DNA of 64,000 nt from Pelobates cultripes (taxonomy: Eukaryota; Chordata; Amphibia; Anura; Pelobatidae), in NCBI GenBank assembly GCA_933207985.1, contig OW240913.1, forward strand, positions 104,706,605-104,770,604, in the 5' to 3' direction. Below are positions 1-9,849 of the stretch, one piece after another. The notes beneath the pieces are model-generated. The model ran no database searches. It saw nothing but the letters and a program-made list of their open reading frames with translations, and had not been told where the DNA came from. Both the position numbers and the translations under genes were made by a program. The stretch's first letter is position 1, and each line of letters starts with the position of its first letter.

Positions 1-121
1 CTCTGCACTTTGTAATTCGCGTGGGTGGTATAATCCCCACCTTAGGATATGCCAGGAACGATAAATAAAGTATAAAAGTAATAATAATTGTAAAATTATT
101 TATTAGTACAATATATTAAAA

Positions 122-160
122 CCAATAACGCGTTTCGCCTGAAAGGCTTTATCAAATTGG
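122..160 (-). ncRNA. Degenerate hammerhead-ribozyme-like motif in the PLE end
   Basis: Read on the minus strand, five bases CCAAT pair perfectly with ATTGG at the other end (helix I). Between them lie a core TTGATAA in place of CTGANGA, an extra A, helix II (GCC/GGC with a five-base loop), the conserved GAAAC, a two-base-pair helix III closed by a GC dinucleotide, and T at the cleavage position. Core positions C3 and G8 are changed to T and A, so cleavage is very unlikely. Hammerhead motifs are known in Penelope-like elements. The same architecture recurs at 62276-62320. Confidence 0.55.
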
Positions 161-403
161 AATAGTATAGATACCTGGCACATAAGGAGTATATATAACA
201 AGAATAAACAATTAAAATTGATCAGCCAATGAGAGTAATGCAAAATATAAATAAAGAATATACATATAAAAGAAGAAAATTAGTATTAATTATACATATG
301 TATAAATGTACAATGAAGTATATGTACAAATATATAAAAAACGAGCATTATTTAATGTTAAAAAGACAATTGAAGTAAAATAAGATGAAAACTTCCGGTT
401 TCA

Positions 404-760
404 GCGCGAGTCACGTGACCCGCAATGCACTTTGGGACATGTAGTGCCGGGTCACGTGACTGCCGATAGGTATATATGCAATGTCCGTGCGGCCAATGAA
501 GTAGGAGGCGGCTCGCACGGACAAGGAAGGCAGAGAGGGTGGGATCGGATCAAGTCACGTGACCCGCGGCGTAGTACATTAATAATACCCGCGGGCCACG
601 TGACAGAATTGGGAGACCGCCTCAGTGTAGAAAGAATATACATATGGTCCGTGCGGCCAATAGAGAGAGCGGCTCGCACGGACCTGGGAGGCAAGGGGGC
701 GGGTCATGTCACGTGACCCGCGGCGTCAAGAATCTATAATACCCGCGGGCCACGTGACAG
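404..760. repeat. CACGTG-rich tandem array with hairpins
   Basis: Two to three degenerate units of roughly 100-160 bp carry the palindromic decamer GTCACGTGAC at 410-419, 451-460, 554-563 and 708-717, and the variant GCCACGTGAC at 595-604 and 749-758. The units also carry two perfect hairpins, GTCCGTGCG/CGCACGGAC, at 483-491/514-522 and 647-655/675-683, and paired CCGCGG/CGCGGG tracts. The decamer equals the E-box/CLEAR-type site bound by bHLH-zipper factors. Function here is inferred only. The array lies downstream of the PLE reading frame and is probably part of its terminal repeat. Confidence 0.7.
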
Positions 761-779
761 TGGCCGCAAGGGGTACTGG

Positions 780-1048
780 GAAGTGTAGTCAGAAACACAA
801 AAAATGATAGGCATAAAATAAATGTAGTGCAAACCAGTTACAAAACATATTAAATATAAGAAGTATATGTTACATAAATATATATAAATTAATACATCAA
901 ATCATAAACATAAAAATGATAAAATGATTTAAATAAAAACAAATGGTAATAAAAATAAATATAAATAAATTAATAAATAAAATAAGGATACACAACCAGA
1001 GAGTAAAATAAGAAGTGGGAATTAAAATAAACTTGAAAAAATAAGAAG
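780..1048. other. AT-rich tract, no gene
   Basis: A/T-rich sequence with many AAATAAA-like runs lies between the CACGTG array and the GIY-YIG stop. It probably represents the untranslated 3' part of the Penelope-like element. No coding or RNA signal is visible. Confidence 0.5.
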
Positions 1049-1395
1049 TTATAAAAAATTAAATAAATCAAAATCCACATTAAGACCTTGGGGTGTAAGG
1101 GTTTGTAAATTATATACCCATTCCATTTCTGATCTACCAAGGATATTTTTAATGTTGCCGCCTCTCCAGGGTATTCGGCACTTTTGAATACCTAAACATT
1201 TAAGAAATTTAGGATCTTTGTTATGATTAATGAAATGTTTAGATACTGAGTGGTTTGGGTATCCATTTCGTATGTTTCTACAATGTTCTGCCAATCGTGT
1301 CTTAAGACACCTAGTGGTCATACCCACATATTGGAGGCCACAAGGGCACTCCAATAGGTAGATGACGTTGGTAGTGTTACAGCCAATAAAGTCTC
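1049..1395 (-). pseudogene. GIY-YIG endonuclease domain of a Penelope-like element
   Basis: The minus strand encodes the C-terminal nicking endonuclease of Penelope-like elements. The order of motifs fits: VIYLLECPCG followed by YVG (the GIY and YIG positions, here VIY and YVG), then an Arg/His region with TRLAEH, then a basic linker, then the acidic motif in SEMEWVYNL, ending LTPQGLNVD near the stop. The first-methionine reading starts at 1354, but the frame stays open upstream with CNTTNVIYLLE before an inserted LINE interrupts it at about 1395. The domain works with the element's reverse transcriptase, cutting target DNA for target-primed reverse transcription. This copy has an intact domain frame but no attached RT, so it is a dead remnant. 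The family call is confident from motif order; the subfamily (Neptune-like) is a guess. Confidence 0.85.
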
Positions 1396-1524
1396 TTATT
1401 TTATTTTATTATTTTATAATTTTTATTTGTTTGGTTCGATTTAAAGTCAGTAATTTTTGGTTTAGTTGTTGGTATATAGTAACATAGTAGTTTGTATTTA
1501 ATTTGCATTTAACTCGGATCACAG

Positions 1525-1591
1525 TTATCCAATAAACCCCTTGTCTTGCCATGGTTTCCATGCTATGTCGAAGATTGTAGTGTGTTTGGTG
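1525..1591 (-). pseudogene. L1-like ORF2 terminal residues and stop
   Basis: This short piece continues the frame of 3472-3660. It reads HTTIFDIAWKPWQDKGFIG and then a stop at about 1525. A tryptophan pair (W-x-P-W) near the end is usual for L1-clade ORF2. Downstream (1395-1524) is an untranslated tail ending in A-rich sequence. Confidence 0.55.
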
Positions 1592-1827
1592 CAGGCCCGG
1601 ACTGGCCATCGGGCATACCGGGCAAATGCCCGGTGGGCCGCGATGGCCGTGGGGCCGAGGCCGGCCCCTGCAGGGCCAGTGCTATCCGAGCGCCAGCCCT
1701 GCATAGTGCCTCCATGGGCCGGTGGGGAGATCAAAGATCTCCCTCACCGGCCCACAGGCAGGGAGATGTGGCCGCCGGCTGGGTGAGGGAGGACCCGGCG
1801 GAGCTCTAACAAGCAGCTCCGCCGGTC

Positions 1828-1911
1828 CTCTCGCGGGATTCTGAGCGTTGCCGCGCCAACGCTCAGATCTCGCGAGAGTGAACTCTAACCTGCAGGTTAG
1901 AGTTCACTCTC
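1828..1911. repeat. Nested palindromes, including a perfect 38-bp palindrome
   Basis: Positions 1874-1911 form a perfect 38-bp palindrome centred on CTGCAG. Next to it, 1841-1866 is a perfect 10-bp stem (CTGAGCGTTG/CAACGCTCAG) with a six-base loop, enclosed by CTCTCGCG (1828-1835) and CGCGAGAG (1871-1878). Together they could extrude as cruciforms. They lie in the left part of the hAT element and are not part of its terminal repeat. Confidence 0.85.
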
Positions 1912-2069
1912 ACCACTGGACCACCAGGGAAGGCAGCATGGCTCCCCACTCCCCAGGCAGAACGGATCTCCTCCTCCCCCCTCCCACGATAAAGGTAAGA
2001 AGGGAGGGGGGAAATATATATATTTTTTTTTTATTAGTAAAAAAATATATTTAAATTTACATAAAAAAT

Positions 2070-2712
2070 ACATTCACTCACACCCCCAGCACCCCCCAGA
2101 CACAGCCCCCAGACACAGCCCACAGACACAGCACCCCAGACACACACACTGCACCCAGACACACACTGCACCCCCAGACACACACAGCGCACCCAGACAC
2201 ACAGCACCCCCAACACACCCCCCAGACACAGCCCCAGACACACACCCCAGACACACACACACCCCCAACACAGCACCCCAACCACACCCCCAACACACAC
2301 ACAGCACCCCCAGACACAGCCCCCAGACACAGCACCCCCAGACACACACACAGCACCCCCAGACACACACACACCCCCAACACACACACACCCAACACAC
2401 ACACACCCAGACACACACTGCACCCAGACACACACACTGCACCCAGACACACACTGCACCCCCAGACACACACAGCGCACCCAGACACACACAGCGCACC
2501 CAGACACACAGCGCACCCAGACACACAGCACCCCCCAGACACACACAGCACCCAGACACACACAGCACCCTCACTCACACACACAGCACACTCCCACACA
2601 TATACAGCACACACAAACCCCAAAACAACAAAAAACCAAAACACAAAAAAACACCCCACACACACACCCCCACATACACACACTGCGCCCCTCACACATA
2701 CAATAAGTCCAA

Positions 2713-2754
<42 letters not shown>

Positions 2755-3060
2755 TACAGCACCCCTCACACTGCACCACTACACACATTACGCTCCAGAT
2801 ACACACTAGATCCCTTACCCTATATGCACTCTTAATCCTCTACACACACACACACACACACACACTGGGTCATTTACACAGTAGATCTCCTACACACACA
2901 CACTACATTCCTTGTCAGCAAACACATACAACATTCTCTAAACACACCCTCTCTGCAACCCCTACACACACTACGTCACCTATACACACACACTTCAGCC
3001 CGTATGCACACACTCGCTGCATCCCCTATAAAACTATGCCCCCTATACACACACTCTCTA
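2070..3060. repeat. CA-rich microsatellite array (CCAGACACACA-type units)
   Basis: Irregular units such as CACCCAGACACACA and CACACACAC fill about 1 kb. They create long open frames rich in Cys/Val/Gly on the minus strand, which are low-complexity artefacts rather than genes. A pure CA run and a TATATA run occur near 2715-2755. Confidence 0.9.
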
Positions 3061-3471
3061 CAGCCCCTAGCCATACATATTACACCACAAACACAAATTA
3101 AATTGACCTATTTATACAATACCACACCACACTCTACACACACGCAATCCCACAAGCAGGCTCCAAACACATGCACCATGCACTTTCCTGGCCCTTTTGT
3201 CCTCTGGTATCCCACTTGTGGAGACACCAGAGACAATTTAAAAGCAAACACAGCGCAAGCATGTTATTAAATTTGCTTGCACTGCACAGAACAAATTCAG
3301 GGCCTTTTTCTAATGCCAGAGCTCTTCAGCAGGGCTCTGGGCATTGAACCAACATGCTCACTTTGAGAGTGGGCGTGTTGTCATTAGTGACTCTCTGGCC
3401 CCGCCCCCTTCTTAGGGGGCCGCTCTGATTGAAAAATGCCCGGGCCTAATTTTTTTCCCAGTCCGGCACTG

Positions 3472-3660
3472 GTTTGGTGGATAAAAGAGAATTTTTTTCA
3501 TATACGTAATATTGCTTAAGTTTATCTAGCAGTTGTGACATGGGTGGGCATTTAGGCTGTTTCCAGTACCTAGCTATCTGGTTCATAGCCACTAGTATAG
3601 TGAGCAGGAATGGTTGACTGTGTGTGGCATGTATGGTCTTGGGTAGTTTCAAGAATAGCC
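3472..3660 (-). pseudogene. L1-like ORF2 C-terminal fragment, upstream piece
   Basis: The minus strand reads LVAMNQIARYWKQPKCPP and then a lysine-rich, tyrosine-rich helix up to the hAT insertion point. An IAR-x-WK motif followed by prolines is typical of the ORF2 C-terminus in L1-type LINEs. When the hAT element and one copy of its duplication are ignored, the frame continues into 1525-1591. No RT or endonuclease domain is left. Confidence 0.55.
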
Positions 3661-3719
3661 CAGAATGTACGTCTAAGGGAGGTAGTTCTGGGTCACCTAC
3701 CCCAGATTTTTAAAGGTGT

Positions 3720-3813
3720 ATTGCTGTTTTTTTTTTTTTTTTACTTCTACACGGTGGGTTGTGTTTACACCTTTTTTTACATGGATTTGTTTATGTTATG
3801 TGTATTTGGTTTT
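3720..3813. other. T-rich 5' flank of the L1-like insertion
   Basis: A run of about 18 T and further T-rich sequence separate the recognisable LINE coding fragment from its right-hand target duplication. It may be an earlier poly-A tail or rearranged LINE sequence. Nothing coding is seen. Confidence 0.4.
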
Positions 3814-3824
3814 CAATAAAGTCT

Positions 3825-4005
3825 ATTACCATTTACGATATTTTAACAATAGAGGTAATTCCAGTGAGGTGGGTCCCATTTATTTTTATTTGGAGACCTA
3901 ACCTCCCTTTTTCTATTTTTAAGTGTTCATCTTTACACATTTTATACATTATACAGGAACACATTAGCATTATTCAGAAGGATTGGAAATATCCTTCTTC
4001 CTTTT
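3825..4005 (-). pseudogene. Linker upstream of the PLE GIY-YIG domain, separated by insertion
   Basis: If the insertion between the two copies of CAATAAAGTCT is removed, the minus-strand frame that runs into the GIY-YIG domain continues here. It contains a short cysteine-rich stretch (CIKC) and then a weakly conserved segment, with several in-frame stops. Penelope-like elements usually carry a cysteine-rich linker before the GIY-YIG domain, so position and composition fit. The match is weak, and I infer identity mainly from the target duplication and the frame. Confidence 0.45.
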
Positions 4006-4149
4006 AGGGATGAAATTGGTCAATGGTCAGTGCAAAATTGAGTATAAAGTGCACTGATTAAGTTTGAATGTTGATTATACTTTCTTTTTTTTTTTTTTAA
4101 ATAACTTTTTTATTTGTCAAGTTTGCGTGGTACATACTGACATTGGTAT

Positions 4150-4400
4150 ATTTTGTTAGTAGAGTTGAGCGGACACCTAGATGTTCGGCCGAACTTTGAA
4201 AAAAAGTCCGGGTTCGGGCTCGAACTTGACCCCGAACCCAAACCCCAATGGGGACCCGAACTTTTGGGCACAAAAATGGCTCTAAAAAAGTCCTGGAAAG
4301 GGTTAGAGGGCTGCAAACGGAAGTAAAATGGGGGTAAGTGTAGGACAAGTGCCCTGCAAACAAATGTGGATAGGGAAATCACTTAAAATAACATAAAATA
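4150..4400. repeat. GTTCGGG-rich interspersed repeat, unclassified
   Basis: The sequence has many alternating GTTCGG, CCGAAC and CCCGAAC blocks (for example around 4174-4275) in an otherwise AT-rich setting, followed by a purine-rich tail. This composition and the internal inverted blocks suggest a MITE-type interspersed repeat. I cannot identify termini or a target duplication. Confidence 0.45.
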
Positions 4401-4620
4401 AGCAGCCGCTTAGTAGATAACTCCATAATTCCCACGGTATTAGGGAGCTATCTACCAAAAGGCTGAAAGACCTAAATTGGTCTTTCAGCCACATTTACTA
4501 AAACTAAGTAAAGATTACTGGCTGCTCACTGTTTACTAGACACAGCCCTACGGTAAAAAAATTTTTAAAAAAATCTATTGCCCCCACCCCTGTGCGACGG
4601 GTGGGGGCCCTAAATAAGAA
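4400..4620. repeat. Two perfect hairpins in a probable MITE
   Basis: GGCTGAAAGACC (4461-4472) pairs perfectly with GGTCTTTCAGCC (4479-4490). Further on, GCCCCCACCC (4580-4589) pairs perfectly with GGGTGGGGGC (4599-4608). A longer, imperfect pairing links AGATAACTCC and GGGAGCTATCT around them. No coding signal is present. Confidence 0.65.
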
Positions 4621-5880
4621 TGTGGAGGGGGGGACCTACTGTTATTTCATTCCTTCACAATTTTCCACTTAACCTCACCAGTCTGGGGATTAGCCTGCCA
4701 CCAACTCTCAATAATCCCCATGAAGCATGCCACCTAACCTTTCTAAATCTCCCAGCCTGCTACCTAATCTTACAGTTACCTACCTATCCTGCCCCTTAAC
4801 ACCTTAATCCCCTCAGCATACCCCAAACCTCACTGATATGTCTCCATCTTGCACCATAAATGAATATTCCTTTTAGCCTTAACCTGTAATACCCCCTCCT
4901 GTTCCTAATCACCTAATCCCTATGCAGTCACTAAATCTTTCTTATCCTTCCTCTCTCTAAGCTTTCATTCCATGTATTCCTTTTAACCCTTAACCCCTTA
5001 CCTTACAATTTGTTTCACTTCCTGCCGCACATTTACATAAAATATGGCACCTCAGGGTACAAGGTGGCCATGTAGGAAGCTATAGAGCAGGAGCACATTA
5101 CCTTATGACAGACAGGGTTTTACTACCTACTACCTTACTACGTTTAAGCATTATTACAGGAGGGGGACAGCAAAGCCTTCATTCAAGGTAAAGCACATTG
5201 TTTCCTTTCAAAAGGCGACCTCGCCAACCCAAACACAAGTTAATATTCTGAATATAAGACGCAGGCAGTTTGGGTTAAAAAACTGTGTCCCATATTCAGA
5301 AAAATATGTATAATAGGTAGGCCATTATCCTTGTTAGTTACCCACAGTGGGAAATTTTCTGTTCACAGTTTTCTAGATTACATTGAAAGGGAAACATACA
5401 GATGTATGAGTATCTGTATTTGTCAATGATATCATGACTGATCAAGTCAGTCAAATCACTGAAGAATCTTGCTGCTTAACTTCAGTCACGTAAGTTATGG
5501 TATATAAAACAAAAATTGTTTCAGTGTTCCAAGAGATTAGATAAATATAGGAACTAAAAGGATCACACATCATATTTTAGAGAATAAGGAATTTCATATT
5601 AATTTTCATTTATCCATTAAATATGTGTTTTTTACACAATGAAATGTCAATTTGTGTTTCATTCATTTTGAACAGCGAAAGGCAAGGTTAATGTTATCTA
5701 AAGTGAATATTTAATGAAAAAAAATTACTTAACATATTTTGAGTTACTTCTTATTTTATTATTCGCTATGATATAAATAAGTTCTTTGTGAGTTCTTTTT
5801 CTTTTTCAGTTTTTACATAAATGCAAATTGCTACCTGTGCCTTACCACAAGCTGTAATCCTTTGGGCTAGTAACAGGATT
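4620..5880. other. Intergenic DNA, no gene seen
   Basis: The first 450 bp are pyrimidine-rich with repeated CCTAATC/CCTAACC-like words, possibly the tail of the preceding repeat. The rest is AT-rich and looks single-copy. No reading frame, RNA gene or terminal repeat could be supported. Confidence 0.5.
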
Positions 5881-5889
5881 TAGAACAAT

Positions 5890-6090
5890 GCTAGCAAAAT
5901 GACAGTGTTAATTTTGCCTACTAACAATTTTAGTCAGATTTTAGACTAAAATGTTTTACATTTAGTGGACTAAAACTAGACTAAAACTAAAACAATTCAA
6001 ATGAATAAAATACGACTAAAACTAAAATGGCTTTTTAGTCAAAAATCTATGACTAAAACTAAATTGAAATTTCCCTCCAAAATTAACATT
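5890..6090. repeat. ACTAAAA/TTTTAGT repeat
   Basis: Words of the form GACTAAAACTAAAA recur on both strands. An internal inverted pairing (TTTTAGTC...GACTAAAA) is visible. It is a short degenerate interspersed repeat of unknown class. Confidence 0.6.
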
Positions 6091-7080
6091 GAGTTGGAAG
6101 TTATTGCCTGATGAGCTTCACTGACTTGTAAATAGTCCCTTAATCTCCACCTTTACAATCTTTGAGAACCCTAATCTATACCCTATTGGCCGGAACGTTA
6201 AATGCATTCTCAGACAGCTGAATAGCTACACAGTGTACACAGAATTCTCCAAGGAGTGATATCCTTATGAGAAGAAGCCGTGGCTAAGCAAAGTCTATCC
6301 TACATTTCACTAAGGCAGCTGGGGCAACCCTCTATTTATCACTAGAGACCTATTGCAGTGAAATGAAATTGTGTCAAACAAACATTTCTGTAAACTTTAA
6401 AGAAGGAGAAGTCAACTTTCCATTTTTTCCCACTTACAATGGTTTATTAGGCCATTGAATTCCGTGCCACTGCTCCAATGACAAAGAGAGACACAGTTGC
6501 AGATAAGTTTAAGTGCTTAAAGCATATAGAATCTGTCTTGAGGAATCAATGCCTCACTTCCTAAATGTGCCTCTCTAGTGTTATTTATTTAACTGTTTGA
6601 GAACCTTGCAAAACTATAGTTAGACAGGAAAGCTTGTAAAAATACACTTTTCTTTTTCTAGTTTTCACATATTTATACGCTTATTACTCTAGACATGGCA
6701 TTTCTAGATGCATTAATTGTTCATTGTAAAAACAACACTAAATAAAAATATACTTTTTTTCATTCTTTGATCTTGAATTAGAAATCTTTACAAATGCAGA
6801 GCAGTTTTACCAATTCTGTGAATTAAGACGTATATAGTTATCGCCTCTTGCCTATTACTTCTCTAGAAGTGAGTTGTAGAGGGAAGGACTCGCTAAACTC
6901 CAAACTAAAATCTAAATTGCAAAATGGAAATAAGAATGGAAAAAAAAAAAAGAAAAAAAAGTCAACCACAACTTATACCAGGAGTTCTGTTTAATTTGGT
7001 CAACTCTCGGGTAATAGTGGGCTAAACCCAGAGACCCATGTTCTATTTGCCATTTAAAAAAGAAAGAAACAAAAAAAACT
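6090..7080. other. Intergenic DNA, no gene seen
   Basis: AT-rich, single-copy-looking sequence with poly-A runs near 6940-6960. No coding potential or recognisable repeat was found. Confidence 0.5.
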
Positions 7081-7229
7081 ACAGCTCTGAAGGTTTGAAA
7101 TTCAGCCCTGTATTTTCACAACACGTCACAGATATGTGAAGGGGCTCATCCTGTACTCAGGATATATAGCTGAGCACACTATAGTGATTTGTATTGCAAA
7201 ATAAACCTCTAAATTGCAATGTGCATTTA

Positions 7230-7925
7230 AAAAAAATAAAAAAATAATACAATAAACTTTGAAAGAATCTGATGCAAAAATGGCTGTAACATATGGCTCA
7301 TAATATACTATATGGCGTACCCTATGGTGTCTGCATTTATGGGGTAATTTGAACTGTCAAAATTCCCAAAAACGTGGAATAGGCCCATCAAATTCATCTA
7401 ACTAAATTCTAACTGTAAAAACTGATATAGTTAGGTCTCCTATACGGCAGTATAACTTTGCAAGATAGTTCTAAAGGCATACATTGGGGGTCACAAGAAT
7501 CATCTGAGCATAATGTGGGATAGTTGATTATAGTGGCACATATCAGATTTACAAAACATCAAGTAAAAATGCAAGGTGTTTGCAAAAAAATATATATATA
7601 TTATAAACTTTGTCATAAACTGATGACAAAATGGCTGCACATTAAGGCAAAATACACACCATATGAAATATCCTAAAGTGCCTACTTTTACACATGACGG
7701 GCCTTTGTGGGTTATTTTAATTTGGAGACAGTCAAACTGTTATAATACCAAAAATATAGGCCCATTATATTCATGTATCAAATTTCTAACTGTAAAGGCT
7801 GAAAAAGTCAGATCACTTAGATGGCACTGTGGTAAAGGCATACATTGTGGCTATTATTATACTCATAAATGTAGCTGAACACAATATGGCATTTTGTATA
7901 GTTGTTGTACACATTAAAAGTACCA
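7230..7925. repeat. Two diverged tandem copies, unit about 340 bp
   Basis: A first copy (about 7230-7570) and a second (about 7570-7920) share, in order, AAACTTTG..., GATG-AAAATGGCTG, CATATG near a CCTA block, AATAGGCCCAT-A-ATTCAT, TTCTAACTGTAAA, and GGCATACATTG. A fainter third copy may follow to about 8170. Divergence is high, so this is an old duplication or a decayed satellite. No coding sequence is evident. Confidence 0.6.
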
Positions 7926-8440
7926 TGTTATACGTGTGTATGTAAAAAAGAAATATCACAATTTTACCACAATATATAGCAGAGACTGGCAGTTAAATAC
8001 CTACATAAAAGTGTCAAAATACCCTTAGATAAATAGTCTGTTCTGTCTACTTTATATAAATATATACCCTTGTGAGGCAATTTTGTCTACTGTGATAGCT
8101 ATTAAACGTCTAAAATTGCTCAACATGAAAACTGTATTTTGATCCTTGTATTTTGTGACCTGTAACAACCAAAAATAAACTGAAATCATATCATATGATT
8201 GCATATAGACATTTGATGCACTCTGTAAATTAGGGCAAAAAAAATTGAATTTATATTCTAAAGCAGCAGTATTGCAGCATACATTGTTATTGCAAAAAAA
8301 TAGATTTTTACATTTTTATTATTTATAATAAATGAGAATTCATATATGCATATGTAGCAATTAAAGCCATTTTGAGCCTTTAAAAAATGGTATACAGTAT
8401 ATGTTGGTGTAATAAATGAGAAAGATGGAAATTGTAGTCC
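7925..8440. other. AT-rich DNA, no gene seen
   Basis: The tract contains possible further decayed copies of the preceding tandem unit, and AT-rich sequence. No supported gene or element termini were found. Confidence 0.45.
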
Positions 8441-8441
8441 C

Positions 8442-8900
8442 TTAAAGAAATACTCCATTGTACAAATACAAAAAAAAAATCACTGTTCAATAGATATATG
8501 TCAAATTAAACCTTGCATTAATTAATACATTTTCAATATTTTTTAGTTGGGGTATATCTAAAAAACGTTTGTAAAAGCTGCAGTTCTCTTGTCTGCTGCT
8601 TTGCAAGCCCTCCCCTTCTTCCCCTGCTCTGAATTCCTATGGCTGTCCAATCACAGACTTCCTAATGCATTGCAATGCAAAGTCTTTGTAGGGTAGGTAC
8701 TCCGGCCTATTGCCTGTTTTAAAGCTATGGGGTGTAACCAGGTTAATTTATAAAAAAAAAAATCCCAAATTCTATTGAAATCTGTACTTTTTGTAAAATG
8801 TAAAAAAAACAAGAACAATGCCAATTTCTAGTGAAATCTGTACTTTTTTTTTAAATGTAAAAAAGCGGACACACTGTGTGTCCTTAAGGGGTTAACAAAG
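8442..8900. mobile_element. T2-like MITE remnant with a partial TTAA MITE
   Basis: The left end at TTAA (8442-8445) continues AAGAAATACTCCATTG and later resembles the element starting at 53941 (ATCACTGT, AAAAGCTGCAG, GACTGTCCAAT words). A separate right end GTCCTTAAGGGGTTAA lies at about 8880-8896 and matches the terminus of the 72-bp MITE family found elsewhere in the window. The left half of that MITE is missing. Confidence 0.5.
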
Positions 8901-9840
8901 TCTCGGAGGAGATAAAACCATAGTCTGGAATTTCTATGTTTCTTGCACAGCTGTCTTGCCTTGCTATTTCAGTTCTGTATTTTCCTTAGGAATGGAACCT
9001 GTCTCATATGTTCAGTAAACAGTAGAAGCTCATTTGAGACCTCCTAAGTGGAACTTATATATATATATATAGGATTTGCCATTAAACTTTTGTCTTTCAC
9101 TGGTGAACATATTTTAATATTACATCTGAATTTTTAAGAAACATAATTTTTCTATAAAAAAAAAAAACACCTAATCCCCATTGCCTTTTATTTCAGTGCT
9201 CGGCCAGAATCACATTTTCAAGTGTGGCTGTCATACAATGTCTCCAGGCAGCAATAAAGAAATTTAGCATTCTCAATCTAATAAAGAGAAATTATTTGAT
9301 GACTTAGGTGTAAGAAAAACCTCTGGGTGACCCATAATGACTTCTTTGAAGACATGAATGCAAAGATGGCGAAATATGTCTTGTGTCTAGACTTAGATAT
9401 ATTTTCTCAATATGTGTCGTGGTTTGTCTTTTATTGCACAGACAGATGTAATTACTTCACATAAAAAAGAAATGTTTTCAAATCTACAGTAGCATCCAAG
9501 GCAAATCAAAGCCGGATACGTAATGTTAATTTGCAGCTTTGTGGGACATGCATTTACTCTTTGTAATTCATTTTTTCTTTTTTTCCTACTTTTCTTGTAG
9601 AAAAATAATTTTCACTTCGGTGTGATTCTTAAAATACATAATTTATTGTGCCCAACAATTTTGAAGATGACACAAGAGAAGATTTCATTATTCTGGATGT
9701 ATGAGTGTTTTTATATGAAAGAAAACACAAAACAGTTTTGGAACTGCTCTACAAGAAATATGCAAACTCCCAAATCAAAAACACATTTAAGTAGCACTCT
9801 AAGCATGAATACAACTTTATCTTATTGAAGTGCTTTGGTG
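8900..9840. other. Intergenic DNA, no gene seen
   Basis: Mostly single-copy-looking, AT-rich sequence with a short TA run near 9060. No gene could be supported. Confidence 0.5.
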
Positions 9841-9849
9841 TATAGATCA

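Larger units (their letters stand above)
1592..3471. mobile_element. Non-autonomous hAT-like DNA transposon, 1880 bp
   Basis: A perfect 8-bp target duplication GTTTGGTG lies at 1584-1591 and 3472-3479. The ends are imperfect terminal inverted repeats: CAGGCCCGGACTGG on the left, and CAGTGCCGGACTGG when the right end is read inward. An 8-bp duplication with CAG...CTG ends is the hAT pattern. No transposase is encoded. The interior has a GC-rich palindrome cluster (1828-1911) and then a long CA-rich array (about 2070-3060). The element sits inside an L1-like LINE and is therefore younger than it. Confidence 0.85.
1395..3813 (-). mobile_element. 5'-truncated L1-like LINE, interrupted by a hAT-like element
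   Basis: The insertion is flanked by an 11-bp direct repeat CAATAAAGTCT at 1384-1394 and 3814-3824. Its left end, the 3' end on the minus strand, is an A-rich tail of AATAAAATAAAATAA type. Coding sequence on the minus strand resembles the extreme C-terminus of an L1/Tx1-clade ORF2. A variable-length duplication plus an A-rich tail fits target-primed reverse transcription. The element carries a later hAT insertion at 1592-3471. The clade is a moderate-confidence call, because only the C-terminal tail remains. Confidence 0.65.
1..4010 (-). mobile_element. Penelope-like element (PLE), 3' part, broken by nested insertions
   Basis: This is the remains of a minus-strand Penelope-like retroelement. 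Its recognisable part is the C-terminal GIY-YIG endonuclease domain at 1049-1395, with likely upstream linker sequence at 3825-4000. The terminal region at 1-770 holds a hammerhead-like fold and a CACGTG-rich array. The reverse transcriptase domain is absent or too decayed to see. Between the two coding pieces sit an L1-like LINE and, inside it, a hAT-like element. The outer limits are estimates, because neither true terminus nor a target duplication could be identified. Confidence 0.7.

Noticed and set aside
410..419. CpG-island promoter of a host gene
   Set aside because: The CACGTG array is GC-richer but repeats within an element and no host exon follows on either strand.
2034..2806. Long Cys/Val/Gly-rich minus-strand reading frames of up to 242 codons
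   Set aside because: They are translations of the CA-rich microsatellite inside the hAT element, overlapping in all three frames.
2070..3060. CRISPR-like array
   Set aside because: The repeats are simple sequence with no unique spacers, in a eukaryotic transposon.
3610..4007. Forward hydrophobic Phe/Tyr-rich frames
   Set aside because: Derived from T-rich LINE/PLE antisense sequence; overlapping frames without motifs.
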